Position numbers and translations under genes: made by a program. A DNA stretch of 64,000 nt from Monosporascus cannonballus (Eukaryota > Ascomycota > Sordariomycetes > Xylariales): contig QJNS01000009.1 of NCBI GenBank assembly GCA_004154925.1, forward strand, positions 186,001 through 250,000, in the 5' to 3' direction. Each line of letters begins with the position of its first letter. Position 1 is the first letter of the stretch. Below, one piece after another: positions 61,641-64,000 of this stretch. Below the pieces are notes generated by a model. That model did not search any database, was not told where the DNA came from, and was given only the letters and a program-made list of their open reading frames with translations.

Positions 61641-62507
61641 ATGGCATCCAATCACGACGGCGAGGCACCTTCACAATCGGGTTCTCGCAGGGGCGCCTTG
61701 AGCGGCGGTATCCGGGATCTCATGAGATCGGCACAGTCATACGCGCGCGACAGAGGCCTTTCCCGCGGAGACAGATGGCATCACTAGCGAGGACGCACTT
61801 CTCTGAGTCCGCAGAGGAACCAAAACAGCCATGGCTCTGATCATGGCGACGAGAATCAACAACCAGGAAACGACTTGGTCGACTCCGGCAATCACCAGGC
61901 AGAACATCCGCGCACGGCCAGTGCATCCTCCTGGGCCACCACCACCAGCAACGTCTCGCTGCCCGGAACAGAAGCAGCAGAGCAGCAGCCTCGCGACCTC
62001 GTCACCGCCAGAAAGTGGGTCGACGCAGAGGCGCATACCGCCCTGGCGAAGATGAAGGATCTGATGAAGAAGAATACGAAGAAGAAGAAGACGAAGAAGA
62101 AGAAGATAATGGAGAAGCTGCATCAACAACGAAACAACACCACCATTGCCCCCCCTCCCGCATCCCCATCCACCAAACACGACAACTCCACCGCTGCCTC
62201 CACACCCGCAGAAGCAGCAGCTCTCGCGGCAGACCTCTCGCAGCGCGCTGCTGTGTGGCACCACCCCCGGTGCCGTCCCGCGCAGCACCCGGCGGTCGAC
62301 GCGGCGCTGAACAACTTCGTCCGACACCTCGGGGAGGCGGAGCGGCGCGGTTGTCCGCGGGCCGCCGAGCATGGTCGCAAGCTCGCAAACGACGCATACG
62401 AAGAACTGGAGATGATGTCGGGCCGACGACGCGAGACGGCCTCCGCCGCATTCTTCTTCCGGCTTTTAGAGTTGTACATATACGACGACGAGGAGGAGGA
62501 GGGGTGA
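61641..62507 (+). pseudogene. Hypothetical lineage-specific protein with tract of Lys codons and in-frame stop
   Basis: From ATG 61641 (context ACCATGG) the frame gives a Ser/Arg-rich N-terminus, a TAG at 61785-61787, and then continues open in the same frame to a stop at 62505-62507. Two segments look like real protein: DLVTARKWVDAEAHTALAKM (about 62000-62060) and a C-terminal helical region, HPAVDAALNNFVRHLGEAER to FFFRLLELYIYDDEEEE (62290-62507). Between them a GAA/GAAGAC microsatellite (62050-62112) is read as poly-Lys here; the frame beginning one base earlier would read a poly-Glu/Asp tract. The gene may be intact with an unusual intron across 61785, may have a slipped frame in the microsatellite, or may be broken. 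I do not recognise a family. Confidence 0.5.
62050..62112 (+). repeat. GAA-type microsatellite in coding sequence
   Basis: An imperfect run of GAA/GAC/GAT triplets. It encodes Lys in the frame that joins the two protein-like segments and Glu/Asp in a neighbouring frame. Such tracts slip easily, so the length may differ between strains. Confidence 0.8.
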
Positions 62508-62632
62508 GAGGATAGGGGAGGGGCGAAAAGGGGGGAGAAGGGGTTGTATGGGGGAATAGGGGAAGTGGGGAGATGGGGGCGGATAAGGGGGTGGTAGGGC
62601 GAGAACGGGGAAAGGGGCAAGAGGGGGCGGAA
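62490..62632 (+). other. G-tract cluster just after the stop codon
   Basis: More than a dozen runs of three to six G in about 140 bases on the + strand, separated by short A/T-containing loops. These could fold as several alternative G-quadruplexes in the coding strand and, if transcribed, in the 3' UTR of the hypothetical gene. Confidence 0.7.
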
Positions 62633-63095
62633 ACCCAATTAGCGTTGTCTTTCTCTTCATTAGTCTTTCGCAACAGCGAGCTCCAACATCTCTTATATAG
62701 CGATAATCCCAGCTTTTGTCGTCTTTCCTATTCAAGATCTGAAGACTTGTGAATGTTGATGACGTTGTATTCAGCAACCGAGGCGCGGCCGCGTAACAGC
62801 AGTCCAAGCGCCTCTCGTGGCGCATAAGAGCGTGCTAAGGTAATAGCCGGGGGAAAACGATTAAAAAACATAGAATTTTAATGACGAATGTAGTTGAATG
62901 CTTATTGGGAAAGTAAATATAATAATACTAGTTATTATCTCCAGTTTGCATTAAATAATCGTGGTAGCAGTAATATATCGAAATATATATTTATAATAAC
63001 GTTTGTACCCAGATTAATAACTAGGAATTAAGAGGTATTTTATTTAATAGCAACGAAAGAAAATTCCAGCTAAATATAATGGCTAAAGGTTTAAC
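62633..63095. other. Boundary of gene island 2 and AT-rich DNA
   Basis: GC-normal until about 62850, then an abrupt change to AT-rich sequence with a partial family A LTR start (GGCTAAAGGTTTAAC) near 63081. No gene was seen. Confidence 0.5.
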
Positions 63096-63354
63096 TATAA
63101 CGGCTAAAGGTATAACCAACTATTAAACCTAAGTCGTACGGGTTTATATTAACAGAAATATAGTAAAAATCTAAGTAATAGATAACTTAATTACGTTTCG
63201 TAATACCAAAAGTGTTTTAAGTAACGAATTATTATTACAAATTAATATTATTTAAATTATTGATTTAACGAACGTATATATTTTATATATAATTCAAAAG
63301 ATATAAACGGTTTGAACTGTTAAGCCTTTGAAATTTATTAATGTTTTTATATTG
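63096..63354 (-). repeat. Family A LTR fragment
   Basis: It starts TATAACGGCTAAAGG and contains ACCTAAGTCGTACGGGTTTA and the ACGTTTCGTAATA block. It lacks the end of the unit and is followed at once by a second copy. Confidence 0.68.
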
Positions 63355-63687
63355 TATAACCGCTAAGCGTTTTAACCAACTATTAAATCTAAGTCGTACG
63401 GGCTTATATTAGCCGGAATATCGTGGAAATTTACGTAATAAATATAATAACTTATTACGTTTCGTAATATTAAAAATATTTTAAGTAACGACGTTTTATT
63501 ACAAATTAATATTTTTATATTATGTAAATAATAAATATATATATTCTTATTTTGGCTTAAAATGCTTAAACGGCCTAAACCCTTAAGCTCGTTAAGCTCT
63601 TTGAACTTTCCTGCCGGCTTAAGGGGCCTACTATACTTGGCGCCTTAAGACCTTTAAGCTAGTTACGTGACGTCTTGGCTTGGGTCG
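63355..63687 (-). repeat. Family A LTR copy, tandem to the previous one
   Basis: It starts TATAACCGCTAAGCG and runs through the shared block to TTGGCTTGGGTCG, where the family end (GTAACA) is replaced by unrelated sequence. Its right third is GC-normal, again showing that the mutation gradient changes within the repeat. Confidence 0.66.
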
Positions 63688-63691
63688 GAGT

Positions 63692-63932
63692 CTGTCAGAT
63701 ATAGAGGACATCAGTTATGTTATTGTATTCAGTTAAGTTATAGGTACTATCGCACGCGTACAACTCTAAGTAGCTTAGCCACGGAACATATATAAGTCGA
63801 TCAGTATGGGACCTGTCAGATATAGGGGATCTCAGTTGTTGTTGTATTCAGCTAATTGCGTGCGCTCTCGCAACGCGTACAGCTTTAGTGTAGCTTAGGA
63901 ACGGAGTATATATACTCCGTTCAGAAGGTGAC
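63692..63932. repeat. Tandem duplication of about 120 bp with palindrome
   Basis: Two units (63692-63812 and 63813-63932) share CTGTCAGATATAG(A/G)GGA, TTGTATTCAG, the CGCGTACA block, TAGCTTAG and the end GGGAC/GGTGAC. The second unit contains a perfect 20-base palindrome, 63901-63920 (ACGGAGTATA and its complement), which the first has only in part. The sequence is not mutated by RIP, although duplicated. Confidence 0.75.
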
Positions 63933-64000
63933 CTTTCCGTATTTGGTGTGCTATAGCACACCCTGGCTAGCTGACATACCCCCTTAACGCCTTGAAATAT

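Noticed and set aside
61550..62055. Alternative frames over the hypothetical gene's 5' half
   Set aside because: They stop early or lack the C-terminal helical segment; the frame of 61641 joins both protein-like segments apart from one stop.

Overview
This window reads as nuclear DNA of a filamentous ascomycete, probably a Sordariomycete of the Colletotrichum kind (an inference from gene content, not proven). Two GC-balanced gene islands with short fungal introns sit in long AT-rich tracts. The tracts are made of transposons wrecked by what looks like repeat-induced point mutation (RIP). CpA/TpG is largely turned into TpA, Gln and Trp codons have become stops, catalytic Asp reads Asn, and zinc-knuckle Cys reads Tyr.

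Layout. 1-5955: a Ty3/gypsy element (family A, + strand, 3' LTR 3991-4363), a solo LTR of another family inside it, a 479-bp TRIM-like mini-retroelement with a perfect 5-bp target duplication, and a lone family-A LTR. 5956-13990: gene island 1, with a secreted Ser/Thr-rich protein carrying a CBM19-like chitin-binding domain (8020-10284, +) and a broken HET-domain/TPR incompatibility-type gene (11236-13745, -). 13995-25022: family-A LTRs, a second and more decayed family-A gypsy copy (about 15175-22082) with a MITE inside its integrase, a Tc1/mariner copy (22149-23539) and a GC-normal patch without a recognisable gene. 25023-31973: complete gypsy element B (- strand, target duplication AGTAT). 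32192-43540: a nest in which a family-A LTR is split by an unclassified element of about 3.5 kb, itself split by complete gypsy element C (34040-41272, - strand, target duplication ACAGT) and by a solo C LTR. 43541-49620: very AT-rich, almost featureless. 49621-52683: a family-A LTR, a TIR element and a Tc1/mariner element placed almost end to end. 52684-62840: gene island 2, with a secreted M28 leucine aminopeptidase (-, four exons), the replication factor Sld2 (-, two exons), a RING-finger protein (+) and a lineage-specific acidic/Lys-tract protein (+, in-frame stop). 62841-64000: AT-rich again, with two family-A LTR fragments and a 120-bp tandem duplication.

The genes do not form a pathway or cluster. 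Two products are predicted to be secreted (chitin-binding protein, aminopeptidase), one is nuclear (Sld2), one is a probable ubiquitin ligase, and one is a decayed self/non-self recognition gene. The LTR pairs, target duplications and polypurine tracts let most of the AT-rich sequence be explained as layered transposon insertions. The least explained parts are the 3.5-kb element, the small FFDW open reading frame in element B, and the TRIM. No tRNA, rRNA or CRISPR array was recognised.
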